This document shows positions 1-7,696 of a DNA stretch of 64,000 nt, piece by piece. Source of the DNA: CAZNKU01 sp045654805. Lineage in GTDB: Bacteria; Bacillota; Clostridia; Monoglobales; Firm-18. Where the stretch lies: positions 1 through 64,000 of the forward strand of contig JAZOOD010000067.1 in the NCBI GenBank assembly GCA_045654805.1. The letters run 5' to 3'. Every line of letters begins with the position of its first letter. The first letter of the stretch is position 1. The position numbers were made by a program, and so were the translations under genes. The notes under the pieces were generated by a model, which saw only the letters and a list, made by a program, of their open reading frames with translations, ran no database searches and was not told where the DNA came from.

Positions 1-150
1 GTTCGTCAGAGAGGAACAAAAATTCACCCTGGTATAAATGTTGCTAAGGGTAAGGATGATACTTTATTTGCTCTTGTTGACGGTAGAGTTAAGTTCGAAC
101 GTAAAGGTAAAGATCAGAAACAGGTTAGTGTATATACATTAGCTCAGTAA
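1..150 (+). CDS. rpmA: 50S ribosomal protein L27 (C-terminal part)
   Basis: The window opens inside a frame of 49 codons plus TAA. The translation begins VRQRGTKIHPG and contains DDTLFALVDGRVKFE, both characteristic of bacterial L27, a component of the large ribosomal subunit near the peptidyl-transferase centre. The N-terminal part lies upstream of the window. The gene stands directly before obgE with a terminator between them, the usual rpmA-obgE order in Firmicutes. Confidence 0.93.
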   Translation, partial: VRQRGTKIHPGINVAKGKDDTLFALVDGRVKFERKGKDQKQVSVYTLAQ

Positions 151-156
151 GTTTTT

Positions 157-191
157 AAAGGACTGTTACAAAATTAACAGTCCTTTTCTTT
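157..191 (+). terminator. Intrinsic terminator after rpmA
   Basis: A perfect 12-bp stem (157-168 with 175-186, arms AAAGGACTGTTA and TAACAGTCCTTT) closes a six-base loop and runs into TTTTCTTTT. It separates the ribosomal protein operon from obgE, which must depend on read-through or on a promoter I cannot see. Confidence 0.8.
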
Positions 192-226
192 TATAAATTT
201 CTATTTGTTTAATCTGGAGGATAACA

Positions 227-1489
227 ATGTTTGTTGATGTTGCTAATATAACAGTAAAAGGTGGGCACGGCGGTAACGGCGCAGTTGCTTTTCATCGTGA
301 AAAATATGTTGCTGCAGGGGGACCTGACGGCGGTGACGGCGGAAGAGGTGGCAGCGTAATTTTAAAAGTTGATACAAACCTTGCAACCCTTATGGATTTT
401 CGTTACAAGAAAAAATATGTTGCGGAAAACGGCAAGGATGGTTCCGGTCTGAAGATGAAGGGTAAATCTGGTGAAAACCTTATTATTTTTGTTCCTCTAG
501 GTACTTTGGTTAAGGATATAAAGACCGGTAAGATTATTGCTGATTTAAATACACCTGATTCTGAATTTGTTGCGGCACGCGGCGGTAACGGTGGATGGGG
601 TAATGCTCATTTCTCAACAGCTACTAGACAGACGCCAAATTTTGCCAAAAGCGGCAAACAGGGGCAGGAAAGAGAAATCACTTTGGAGCTTAAGCTTATT
701 GCAGATATAGGGTTATTGGGTTTTCCGAATGTTGGTAAATCAACGCTTTTATCTGTTGTAAGTGATGCCAGACCTAAAATTGCAAATTATCATTTTACAA
801 CACTTATACCTAACCTTGGTGTTGTAAAAATGTTTGAAAATAATATAATAATAGCTGATATACCTGGTATTATTGAGGGTGCGAATGAAGGTGTAGGGCT
901 TGGTCACGACTTTTTAAGACATATTGAAAGGACTAAGCTCCTTATTCACGTCGTAGATGTTTCAGGATGTGAGGGACGCAATCCTGTAGAGGATTTTGAC
1001 CTTATTAATGGAGAACTTGAAAAATACAGCAAGGTGTTGGCTGAAAAAATACAGATTGTTGCAGCAAATAAAACTGATGTTTCAATTGAAAATCTTGATG
1101 AATTTGTTGCTGAAATGAATAAAAGAGGGTATAAGGTTTTTCCTATATCGGCAGCTACAAATCAAGGGGTTGACGAACTTTTAAAGTATGCTTATGAACA
1201 GCTTCAGACTATACCTGAAACTGAGTTTGAAATAGAAGAAATTGACGCCGATGTTTTAGAACTAAGTGATGATTTCACAGTATTTATTGATGATGACGGT
1301 GTATATAATGTAGAGGGCGAACAAGCCGAATACATTGTTAATTCAACTAATTTTGATGATACGGAAAGCTTGAATTATTTTCAGCGCATATTACGTAAAA
1401 AAGGTATTATTGACTTGCTTGAAGCAGAAGGGATAAAAGACGGTGATACAGTACGCATTGCGGAGGCTGAATTTGATTATTACAGGTAA
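227..1489 (+). CDS. obgE: GTPase Obg (ribosome assembly GTPase)
   Basis: A 420-residue protein with the three-part Obg layout: a glycine-rich Obg fold (about 1-158, with GGHGGNG, GGPDGGDGGRGG and RGGNGG), a G domain with Walker A GFPNVGKST at 165-173, DIPG at 211-214 and NKTD at 281-284, and a C-terminal OCT domain (about 340-417). Obg GTPases act in late 50S assembly and couple GTP/ppGpp levels to growth; in spore formers they also influence sporulation onset. A good ribosome site (CTGGAGG) precedes the ATG. The gene is followed 18 bases later by rex, whereas in many Firmicutes the next genes are yhbY or nadD. Confidence 0.97.
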   Translation: MFVDVANITVKGGHGGNGAVAFHREKYVAAGGPDGGDGGRGGSVILKVDTNLATLMDFRYKKKYVAENGKDGSGLKMKGKSGENLIIFVPLGTLVKDIKTGKIIADLNTPDSEFVAARGGNGGWGNAHFSTATRQTPNFAKSGKQGQEREITLELKLIADIGLLGFPNVGKSTLLSVVSDARPKIANYHFTTLIPNLGVVKMFENNIIIADIPGIIEGANEGVGLGHDFLRHIERTKLLIHVVDVSGCEGRNPVEDFDLINGELEKYSKVLAEKIQIVAANKTDVSIENLDEFVAEMNKRGYKVFPISAATNQGVDELLKYAYEQLQTIPETEFEIEEIDADVLELSDDFTVFIDDDGVYNVEGEQAEYIVNSTNFDDTESLNYFQRILRKKGIIDLLEAEGIKDGDTVRIAEAEFDYYR

Positions 1490-1507
1490 TTTAAGGAGTA
1501 AAACATA

Positions 1508-2161
1508 ATGGGAGATATTGCCAAGAAGATTTCTGTGGAAGTTATTAAACGCCTTCCAAGATATTATCGTTATCTAAGGGATTTGGCGGATAACGGTGTT
1601 GTAAGAATTTCATCTCAGTTATTGGGTGAAAAAATGAATGTTACTGCGTCACAAATACGTCAGGATTTAAACTGTTTTGGTGGGTTTGGTCAACAGGGCT
1701 ATGGGTATAATGTTGAAGCATTGTATAATGCCATAGGGGAAATTTTAGGTATACACAATGGACATAAAATTATAATTGTAGGTGCAGGTCATTTGGGACA
1801 GGCTCTTATAAATTATAAGTCATTTGAAAAACGCGGATTTACTATTATAGGTGTTTTTGACATTAAAGAGGATTTAATAGGTCAGGATTTAGGCGGGCAT
1901 AGGGTTATTCATATGGACGAGCTTGAATCGTTTATCGAAGAAAAAAAGCCGGATATTGCTGTACTTTCTATACCTAAAACTGCTGCAAATAATGTTGCCC
2001 AAAGGCTTGTTACTTGTGGAATTAAAGGATTTATGAATTTTTGTTATGTTGATATTGATGTTCCTGCGGATGTTTGTGTTGAAAATATCCATTTGTCAGA
2101 TACACTTATGACTTTGTCATATAGGTTAAAAAATAGCCCAAATAAGGATATTTCTTTATGA
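1508..2161 (+). CDS. rex: Redox-sensing transcriptional repressor Rex
   Basis: The 217-residue protein has an N-terminal winged helix (about 1-80, containing RLPRYYRYL and the recognition segment ASQIRQDLNCFGGFGQQGYGY) and a Rossmann NAD(H)-binding domain with GAGHLGQ at 92-98. Rex senses the NADH/NAD+ ratio and represses fermentation genes when the ratio is low. It follows obgE by 18 bases with its own AAGGAG site, so co-transcription is likely. I looked for paired Rex operators (TTGTTAA-type inverted repeats) in the window and found only an isolated half site before the PFOR gene. Confidence 0.95.
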   Translation: MGDIAKKISVEVIKRLPRYYRYLRDLADNGVVRISSQLLGEKMNVTASQIRQDLNCFGGFGQQGYGYNVEALYNAIGEILGIHNGHKIIIVGAGHLGQALINYKSFEKRGFTIIGVFDIKEDLIGQDLGGHRVIHMDELESFIEEKKPDIAVLSIPKTAANNVAQRLVTCGIKGFMNFCYVDIDVPADVCVENIHLSDTLMTLSYRLKNSPNKDISL

Positions 2162-2167
2162 AAATTA

Positions 2168-2197
2168 TTGACATAATCATATTTCATATTGTATAAT
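2168..2197 (+). promoter_or_regulatory. Consensus promoter for glnN
   Basis: TTGACA (2168-2173), an 18-base spacer and TATAAT (2192-2197) lie just after the rex stop codon. The predicted transcript starts near 2204, so the hairpin at 2213-2238 would lie close to the 5' end of the glnN leader. Confidence 0.75.
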
Positions 2198-2212
2198 ATT
2201 TAAGTGTGATAA

Positions 2213-2244
2213 GGCACTGCGATTGCTTTCGCAGTGCCGTTTTT
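2213..2244 (+). terminator. Terminator-like hairpin between rex and glnN
   Basis: A GC-rich perfect stem GGCACTGCG / CGCAGTGCC (2213-2221 and 2230-2238) with an AT-rich loop is followed by GTTTTT. It can terminate obgE-rex transcripts. Because the glnN promoter lies upstream of it, it is also part of the glnN leader and could attenuate or stabilise that transcript. It lacks the hexaloop pattern expected of ANTAR antiterminator targets. Confidence 0.7.
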
Positions 2245-2269
2245 AAATGAAAGGTATGGAGGTTTTAGT

Positions 2270-4348
2270 GTGAACAATATACCAGAAATGTTTGGCAGTC
2301 TTGTTTTTAACGAAACTGTTATGAAGGAAAGATTGCCGGAAGATGTTTATGAATTAGTTAAAAAGACAATAGAAGAGGGGAAATCCTTAGACCCTAAGGT
2401 TGCAGGGGTTGTTGCTAATGAAATGAAAAACTGGGCAATTGAAAACGGTGCAACACATTTTACTCATTGGTTTCAGCCTATGACAGGTATTACTGCCGAA
2501 AAACATGATAGTTTTATATGTCCTGCTGAAAGTGGTAAAATCATTATGGAGTTTTCAGGCAAGGAGCTTATAAAAGGTGAACCTGATGCTTCAAGCTTTC
2601 CCTCCGGTGGATTACGTGCTACCTTCGAGGCACGTGGTTATACTGCATGGGATCCGACTTCTTTTGCTTTTATAAAGGATAATTCTCTCTGTATACCTAC
2701 TGCTTTTTGTTCGTATGGTGGTCAGGCGCTTGATAAAAAGACACCGCTTTTACGTTCTATGTCTGCTATTAACAAACAGACTATGCGGTTTTTACGAGCT
2801 TTGGGAGATACAACTACGAAAGCTGTTAATACTACTGTTGGTCCTGAGCAGGAATATTTTTTGATAGAAAAGGATATGTATAAAAGACGTAAGGATTTAA
2901 TTTTTTCCGGCAGGACTTTGTTTGGTGCTATGCCTCCAAAAGGTCAGGAGATGGAAGACCATTATTTTGGTGTAATAAAGCCAAAGGTCTCAGCATTTAT
3001 GAAGGAACTTGACGAGGAATTGTGGAAGTTAGGTGTTCTTGCAAAGACAAAGCATAATGAGGCAGCGCCTTCGCAGCATGAGCTTGCACCCGTATATGCC
3101 ACAACCAATATTGCAACAGACCATAACCAGATCACAATGGAATTAATGAAAAAAATTGCTGATAAATATGATTTGGCATGTCTTTTGCACGAAAAACCTT
3201 TTGAATACATAAATGGCAGCGGTAAGCATAATAACTGGTCTATTTCCACAGATTCAGGTGATAATTTACTTAATCCTACGGATTCGCCTGAAAATAATGA
3301 AAGATTTTTGTTAATGCTTTGTGCAGTAATTAAGGGTGTTGATGAATATCAAGATTTAATGAGAGTTTCAGTTGCAAGTGCAGGAAACGACCACCGTCTT
3401 GGTGGAAATGAAGCACCTCCTGCAATTTTGTCCATTTTTCTTGGCGAAGAGCTTGAAGGAATATTGGAATCTATTGAGAATGAGGAAGAATATTCTAAAA
3501 AGAAAATTGATAAGATGAAGCTGGGTACAAAGGTTATTCCTGAATTTAAAAGGGATAATACTGACCGTAACAGAACATCACCATTTGCATTTACAGGTAA
3601 TAAGTTTGAATTTAGAATGCTTGGTTCAAGTGATTCTGTTGCTTGTCCTAACATCATGCTCAATACCATTGTTGCGGAACAATTATTACAGTTTGCTGAA
3701 CAATTAGAGTCAGGCAAGACTCCTAAGGAAATTATTCGTGATACTATGAAAAATCACAAGAGAATAATTTTTAACGGCAATAACTACTCTGAAGAATGGG
3801 TTGAAGAGGCGGGAAGACGCGGTCTATCCAATCTTAAAACTACTCCGGAGGCTCTTGTACATTATATAGATGAGAAAAATATTGCTCTGTTTGAAAAGCA
3901 TAAGGTATATACCAGAGAAGAACTTGTTTCAAGATATGAAATTTTGGTTGAACACTATAATAAGGTTGTTAATATTGAAGCTAAAACAATGCTTCATATG
4001 GTAAAAAATGATATTTTATATGCTGTTTCGGAATTTTCAAATGATATGTGTGTTTCTGTTACAAACAAACAGTCGGTTTCAAAAAAAATAGATTGTTCAG
4101 TTGAAATGGATTTGGCAGAAAAATCCTCATCCTTACTTGCGGAAATTTATAAGTGTTCAAATAAACTTGAGGCAGAGATTAATATGATTGCTTCAATGTC
4201 GGACAGTGTTGAAATTTCTTTCTACATTAAGGATAAACTTATACCTTGTATGGATGAATTACGTAAGGTTGTTGATGAGGCAGAAATTGTTGTTGGGTCA
4301 CAGTATTGGCCTTATCCATCCTATGCGGATATGCTATTTTATATTTAA
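2270..4348 (+). CDS. glnN: Glutamine synthetase type III
   Basis: A 692-residue protein, the size of GSIII and far longer than GSI (about 440-470). It starts MNNIPEMFGSLVFN, typical of GlnN, and carries the GSIII core segments KHNEAAPSQHE and NGSGKHNNWS, which form the ATP/metal/glutamate site. The enzyme makes glutamine from glutamate, ammonia and ATP. The frame stays open to 2234, but that upstream GTG lies inside the hairpin. The GTG at 2270 has an ATGGAGG ribosome site at a proper distance and gives the family N-terminus, so I chose it. The 3' end is 54 bases from the rubrerythrin gene. Confidence 0.95.
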   Translation: MNNIPEMFGSLVFNETVMKERLPEDVYELVKKTIEEGKSLDPKVAGVVANEMKNWAIENGATHFTHWFQPMTGITAEKHDSFICPAESGKIIMEFSGKELIKGEPDASSFPSGGLRATFEARGYTAWDPTSFAFIKDNSLCIPTAFCSYGGQALDKKTPLLRSMSAINKQTMRFLRALGDTTTKAVNTTVGPEQEYFLIEKDMYKRRKDLIFSGRTLFGAMPPKGQEMEDHYFGVIKPKVSAFMKELDEELWKLGVLAKTKHNEAAPSQHELAPVYATTNIATDHNQITMELMKKIADKYDLACLLHEKPFEYINGSGKHNNWSISTDSGDNLLNPTDSPENNERFLLMLCAVIKGVDEYQDLMRVSVASAGNDHRLGGNEAPPAILSIFLGEELEGILESIENEEEYSKKKIDKMKLGTKVIPEFKRDNTDRNRTSPFAFTGNKFEFRMLGSSDSVACPNIMLNTIVAEQLLQFAEQLESGKTPKEIIRDTMKNHKRIIFNGNNYSEEWVEEAGRRGLSNLKTTPEALVHYIDEKNIALFEKHKVYTREELVSRYEILVEHYNKVVNIEAKTMLHMVKNDILYAVSEFSNDMCVSVTNKQSVSKKIDCSVEMDLAEKSSSLLAEIYKCSNKLEAEINMIASMSDSVEISFYIKDKLIPCMDELRKVVDEAEIVVGSQYWPYPSYADMLFYI

Positions 4349-4402
4349 TATATGTTTAAATTTAAATCTATTGGTAATAATAACCTTAAAAGGAGGGTTA
4401 TT

Positions 4403-5002
4403 ATGCCAATAGATTTTAAAAATAGTGAGACAAAAATTAATTTAATGAAGGCATTTGCCGGTGAATCTCAGGCACGAAACAGATATGAAATGGCAGCAGG
4501 AATTGCAAAAAAACAAAATCTTCACGTAGTTGAAATGGTTTTTAAATTTACTGCTGACCAGGAAAAGGAACATGCAGAGGTTTTTTATAATCATTTGAGT
4601 GAATGTGCAGGAGATACCATTCAAATTGATGGTGGATTTCCTGTTGATATCAATAATGATGTCTGTCAGCTTTTGCGATATGCACAGCACAACGAATATG
4701 AAGAACACGATGATGTTTACCAGTCATTTGGCAATAAGGCAAGAGAAGAGGGTTTTGAAACCATCGCTAATTCCTTTTTCGAAATTGCCAAAATTGAAAA
4801 AACACATGGTGACAGATTTGCACATCTTGCCGAACTTCTTGAAAACAATAAGTTGTTTGTTTCTGATGTTAAATGCAAATGGATGTGTTTAAATTGTGGT
4901 AATATTCTTGAAGTTAACCAGGTTCCACAGGTTTGCCCCGTATGTCAGCATGATCAAGGCTATTTTATAAGACTGGAGCTTGCACCATATACTTGTAATT
5001 GA
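4403..5002 (+). CDS. Rubrerythrin (peroxide reductase)
   Basis: The 199-residue protein has an N-terminal ferritin-like four-helix domain with the diiron ligands of the family (E21 in AGESQARNRY and the E54-x-x-H57 motif in DQEKEHAE) and a C-terminal rubredoxin-like domain with two CxxC knuckles (CLNC and CPVC). Rubrerythrins reduce hydrogen peroxide in the cytoplasm of anaerobes using electrons from NAD(P)H via rubredoxin-type carriers. The ATG at 4403 is preceded by AAAGGAGG. The frame is open for 17 codons further upstream, but those codons have no ribosome site and do not match the family. A terminator follows. Confidence 0.95.
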   Translation: MPIDFKNSETKINLMKAFAGESQARNRYEMAAGIAKKQNLHVVEMVFKFTADQEKEHAEVFYNHLSECAGDTIQIDGGFPVDINNDVCQLLRYAQHNEYEEHDDVYQSFGNKAREEGFETIANSFFEIAKIEKTHGDRFAHLAELLENNKLFVSDVKCKWMCLNCGNILEVNQVPQVCPVCQHDQGYFIRLELAPYTCN

Positions 5003-5007
5003 TAAAT

Positions 5008-5040
5008 AAGCCCTTGTTATATATTTGACAAGGGCTTTAA
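5008..5040 (+). terminator. Intrinsic terminator after rubrerythrin
   Basis: A 10-bp stem AAGCCCTTGT / ACAAGGGCTT (5008-5017 and 5028-5037) with an AT-only loop follows the stop codon by five bases. The T tract after it is weak (TTAACTTTA). Confidence 0.7.
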
Positions 5041-5068
5041 CTTTACATAACAAAATCTTTATTTGCTA

Positions 5069-5097
5069 TTGATTTATTCCAAAAAATGAGTTATACT
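5069..5097 (+). promoter_or_regulatory. Promoter for the small redox-protein gene
   Basis: TTGATT (5069-5074), a 17-base spacer and TATACT (5092-5097) lie 35 bases before the ATG at 5132. Confidence 0.6.
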
Positions 5098-5131
5098 ATA
5101 ATGTATAAGATTAAATGGAGGTATATATATA

Positions 5132-5332
5132 ATGGCTAAAGTAACAAAAGATACAATAATTATGGATGTATTGACAATAGCACCACAGTCAGCAAATTTG
5201 TTTTTGGAAATTGGTATGCATTGTTTAGGCTGTCCGTCAGCAAGTGGTGAAACAATTGAACAGGCGTGTATGGTACATGGTGCAGATTGTGACGAACTTG
5301 TTGCAAAAATAAATGCTTTAATTGAAGAATAA
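5132..5332 (+). CDS. DUF1858 / hybrid-cluster-associated redox disulfide protein
   Basis: A 66-residue protein opening with a TIIMDVLTIAPQSANLF segment and a CxxC pair in GMHCLGCPSA, which matches the small DUF1858 family, one branch of which is called the hybrid-cluster-protein-associated redox disulfide domain. The two cysteines presumably form a redox-active disulfide; the partner is unknown. A GGAGG site precedes the ATG. It follows rubrerythrin and its own promoter, so a link to oxidative or nitrosative stress is plausible but only inferred from position. Confidence 0.85.
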   Translation: MAKVTKDTIIMDVLTIAPQSANLFLEIGMHCLGCPSASGETIEQACMVHGADCDELVAKINALIEE

Positions 5333-5361
5333 TTAAAGCTATAAAATGAAGGAGGTTCATA

Positions 5362-5655
5362 ATGGCAGAAATGGCTAGTGAACAGAAGATTTTGACGTAT
5401 AAAGGTAAGCCATTGATGAGAAAAGGCAACCAGATTTATTACGGTAATGTTGATGATAAATACAGAGTATTTTTAGAGATAGACGAAGATACCGAGCTTT
5501 TGGGTTTGAATATTGCGACTCACGTTAATGTTCAGCTTCAGACTAATGATGCTCCGGGTAAAGAAAAGGTTATTAAAAAGGCCGAAAGAGATGGTTTGTA
5601 TGCTGCACTTGATTTGGGAGAATATTGGCTTACAGATATTTTATCAGAAGAATAA
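5362..5655 (+). CDS. Conserved small protein of unknown function
   Basis: A 97-residue soluble, acidic protein that I do not recognise as a named family. It begins MAEMASEQKILTYKGKPLMRKGNQIYYGN, has no cysteines, no membrane segment and no signal peptide, and looks like a small beta-rich fold followed by an acidic C-terminal helix. GAAGGAGG stands at ideal distance from the ATG, so it is translated. It is 29 bases after the redox-disulfide gene and ends in a strong terminator, so the two genes form one short operon. Confidence 0.75.
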   Translation: MAEMASEQKILTYKGKPLMRKGNQIYYGNVDDKYRVFLEIDEDTELLGLNIATHVNVQLQTNDAPGKEKVIKKAERDGLYAALDLGEYWLTDILSEE

Positions 5656-5693
5656 AACAATGGCGTTGCAGAAAAGCAACGCCATTGTTTTGT
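5655..5693. terminator. Strong symmetric terminator
   Basis: A perfect 15-bp stem (5655-5669 with 5676-5690, core ACAATGGCGTTGC) closes a six-base loop and ends TTT. It starts at the last base of the preceding stop codon and can work on both strands. Confidence 0.8.
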
Positions 5694-5701
5694 GTAAAAT
5701 T

Positions 5702-5767
5702 GAGTATGGCAGACAGATATCTGAAAATTCTGCCATACTCTATATAAACAACCAACGAGGTTGGTTG
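5702..5767. repeat. Two inverted repeats before the DUF6873-like gene
   Basis: The first has 12-bp arms (GAGTATGGCAGA 5702-5713, TCTGCCATACTC 5729-5740) and contains the palindrome CAGATATCTG at 5714-5723. The second is CAACCAAC-GAG-GTTGGTTG at 5749-5767. The second overlaps TTGATA (5765-5770), a possible -35 element with a poor -10 (TATGTT) 17 bases on. It could be a repressor site or RNA structure in the leader. Confidence 0.6.
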
Positions 5768-5817
5768 ATACCAAGTACAATATATTTTATGTTTTTAAAA
5801 TTGGTAAGGTGATTATT

Positions 5818-6567
5818 TTGAAGATTGAAATTCCTAATTTTCCTACATCAAATGTTAAATGTGTTATTGTTGATTGCAATGCTCCTGTGTCATTATTTAA
5901 ATATTTTGATAATCATAATATCAGCTATGTTAAAAGTTGTTATTTGAAAAATAACCTTGACGCTGTATCCACACATCCCGATATGCAGATATGTCATATT
6001 GGAGGTGGAGATTTTGTTGCAGAACCAACTATATATCAATATTACAAAAAACATCTTGAAATATACGGTGTAAATGTTACCAAAGGTAAAAAAATTGTAT
6101 CAAGTAACTATCCGGAAGATATTTCATATAATGTAGTTATAACAGAAAATTTTTTAATGCATAATCAAAAATACACGGATGATATAATTAATAAACACGT
6201 ACGTAGCTTAGATATGAGTATATACAATGTTAAACAGGGTTATACTAAATGTGCAACTTGTATAATAGATAAAAATGCTTTGATTACATCAGATGAAGGC
6301 ATATACAAAATATGCTTACAGTATGGTATTGACTGTTTATTGGTGGAAAAAGATACAATAAAATTAGGAGATAGAAATGACGGATTCATAGGTGGATGCT
6401 GTGGGATGATAGGTTATAAGACACTTCTTTTCTGCGGTGATATATCCGCACATAAATCATATACGGAAATTATGAAGTTTACCGAAAGGTACAATGTTAA
6501 AATTGTATCGTCATCTAATGAAGTACTTACTGATGTGGGAAGTATAATTCCTGTTGTGCAAGAATAA
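5818..6567 (+). CDS. DUF6873-like protein, predicted guanidine-modifying-enzyme fold
   Basis: A 249-residue soluble protein with CHIGGGDFVAEP, a KCATCIIDKNALITSDEG segment and GFIGGCCGMIG. I recognise it, with moderate certainty, as the clostridial family called DUF6873, assigned to the guanidine-modifying-enzyme (arginine deiminase-like) fold; no reaction is known. The frame runs back to 5761, but a GGTAAGGTGAT site fits the TTG at 5818, giving MKIEIPNFP. It sits 18 bases before ytxC, so a role in sporulation or cell envelope is possible from context only. Confidence 0.65.
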   Translation: MKIEIPNFPTSNVKCVIVDCNAPVSLFKYFDNHNISYVKSCYLKNNLDAVSTHPDMQICHIGGGDFVAEPTIYQYYKKHLEIYGVNVTKGKKIVSSNYPEDISYNVVITENFLMHNQKYTDDIINKHVRSLDMSIYNVKQGYTKCATCIIDKNALITSDEGIYKICLQYGIDCLLVEKDTIKLGDRNDGFIGGCCGMIGYKTLLFCGDISAHKSYTEIMKFTERYNVKIVSSSNEVLTDVGSIIPVVQE

Positions 6568-6585
6568 TATCCGGGAGATGAGTAT

Positions 6586-7380
6586 GTGAAGAAATTATCT
6601 GTAATTGTTAACGGGATTAGCAATAACGAAAGATTTATAAATAATTTATTCACAGAAATCGGTAATGAAATTACAACTGAATTTAAATCAAATGAAATTT
6701 CTTTTTCAAATTTAGAGGGGAATAAAACAGAAAGATTGTATAAGATTTTAGCAAAAAATATTTTAAATGAATTCAGTAAAAAGGTTCTTGTAAGGATAAT
6801 AAATAAAAATTGTGACTATTTTGCCAAAGCAGATAAATACGAGGTATGGAAGATGTCTATGCGTCGTCTTTTGGATGACGAATATGAAAACAATTCGGAA
6901 TATCTATACAGGATAGATTTTATAGAAAGTAAGCTAGAGGAATTTTTTTCTACTTCTAAATCTGTATCAATAGAGGGCTTTGTTAACTTCAGATTAAAGG
7001 AATTGGAAGAAGACCTTGAAGATGTTGTGGAAGAATGTGTCAGGGAATATTTGTTGGAACGTGAATATATGGAGTTTATAAATATGCTTAAGTATTTTGT
7101 ATCAATGCAAAGTTCTAAGTATCTGACTATGGAAATTATATATGGTAATAATATTTTAATTTATGGTGACGGAAAAGATATAACAGATGAATGTTTTGCG
7201 GATTTTCAAAAAGAGATAAATTGTATTGATACAAATACAGATGATTTCATTTTAAATTCTGTTATTTGTATTGCTCCTAAAAAGGTTACTGTAGTACAAA
7301 GAGAGAAAAGAATAAATGATGAAATAAAAAAAACATTACTCGGTATATTTGGTGATAAAATTAATATCACCACCGAGTAA
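6586..7380 (+). CDS. ytxC: YtxC-like sporulation protein
   Basis: A 264-residue acidic protein with the YtxC hallmark EGFVNFRLKEL in its middle (about 128-138) and a C-terminal segment on handling of a predicted ATP-independent alpha/beta domain that I cannot assign. YtxC proteins are found in spore-forming Firmicutes; the molecular role is not known. The GTG at 6586 has GGGAG at eight bases. The last codons form one arm of a bidirectional terminator with the convergent azlCD operon. Confidence 0.75.
   Translation: MKKLSVIVNGISNNERFINNLFTEIGNEITTEFKSNEISFSNLEGNKTERLYKILAKNILNEFSKKVLVRIINKNCDYFAKADKYEVWKMSMRRLLDDEYENNSEYLYRIDFIESKLEEFFSTSKSVSIEGFVNFRLKELEEDLEDVVEECVREYLLEREYMEFINMLKYFVSMQSSKYLTMEIIYGNNILIYGDGKDITDECFADFQKEINCIDTNTDDFILNSVICIAPKKVTVVQREKRINDEIKKTLLGIFGDKINITTE
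7324..7380 (-). terminator. Terminator of azlCD, shared with ytxC
   Basis: The outer stem TTACTCGGT / ACCGAGTAA (7336-7344, 7372-7380) and inner stem GGTGATA / TATCACC (7351-7357, 7365-7371) are separated by a five-base bulge. On the minus strand it is followed by eight T, making it a good terminator for azlCD; on the plus strand the tract is weaker. It lies wholly within the 3' end of ytxC. Confidence 0.7.
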
Positions 7381-7384
7381 TATT

Positions 7385-7696
7385 TTAATATCCTAAAACC
7401 AGTAATATAAAGGCGGCTGTCGATGCACCCACGGCTACAGTGAGTAGTCCTCGCCTGAAATAGGCAAGGAGTATGGCAGCCATACAGCCTGCAACAGCAC
7501 TTTCAATAGAGCCTGTGCTTTTAAATATTGCAGGAAAAGTCATAGCAGCAAGTACGGAATAAGGAACATAGCTTAAGAAAGATTGTACCCATTTATTTGT
7601 TATTTTCTTTCTAAATATGACCATCGGCAACATACGTATTATATATGTTGTAAGTGCCATAACTGCAATTCCGCCCAATAGATATTTTGTATTCAT
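7385..7696 (-). CDS. azlD: AzlD family branched-chain amino acid transport protein
   Basis: A 103-residue hydrophobic protein with about four membrane segments and the AzlD features TYIIRMLPMV near residues 17-26 and LSYVPYSVLAAM near 41-52. AzlD is the small partner of AzlC; together they export branched-chain amino acids or their analogues. Its start codon overlaps the azlC stop by four bases, a translationally coupled pair. Confidence 0.9.
   Translation of the reverse strand: MNTKYLLGGIAVMALTTYIIRMLPMVIFRKKITNKWVQSFLSYVPYSVLAAMTFPAIFKSTGSIESAVAGCMAAILLAYFRRGLLTVAVGASTAAFILLVLGY

Noticed and set aside
2213..2238. ANTAR antiterminator target before glnN
   Set aside because: The loop does not have the A1/G4 hexaloop pattern once the closing A-T pair forms, and only one hairpin fits between promoter and gene.
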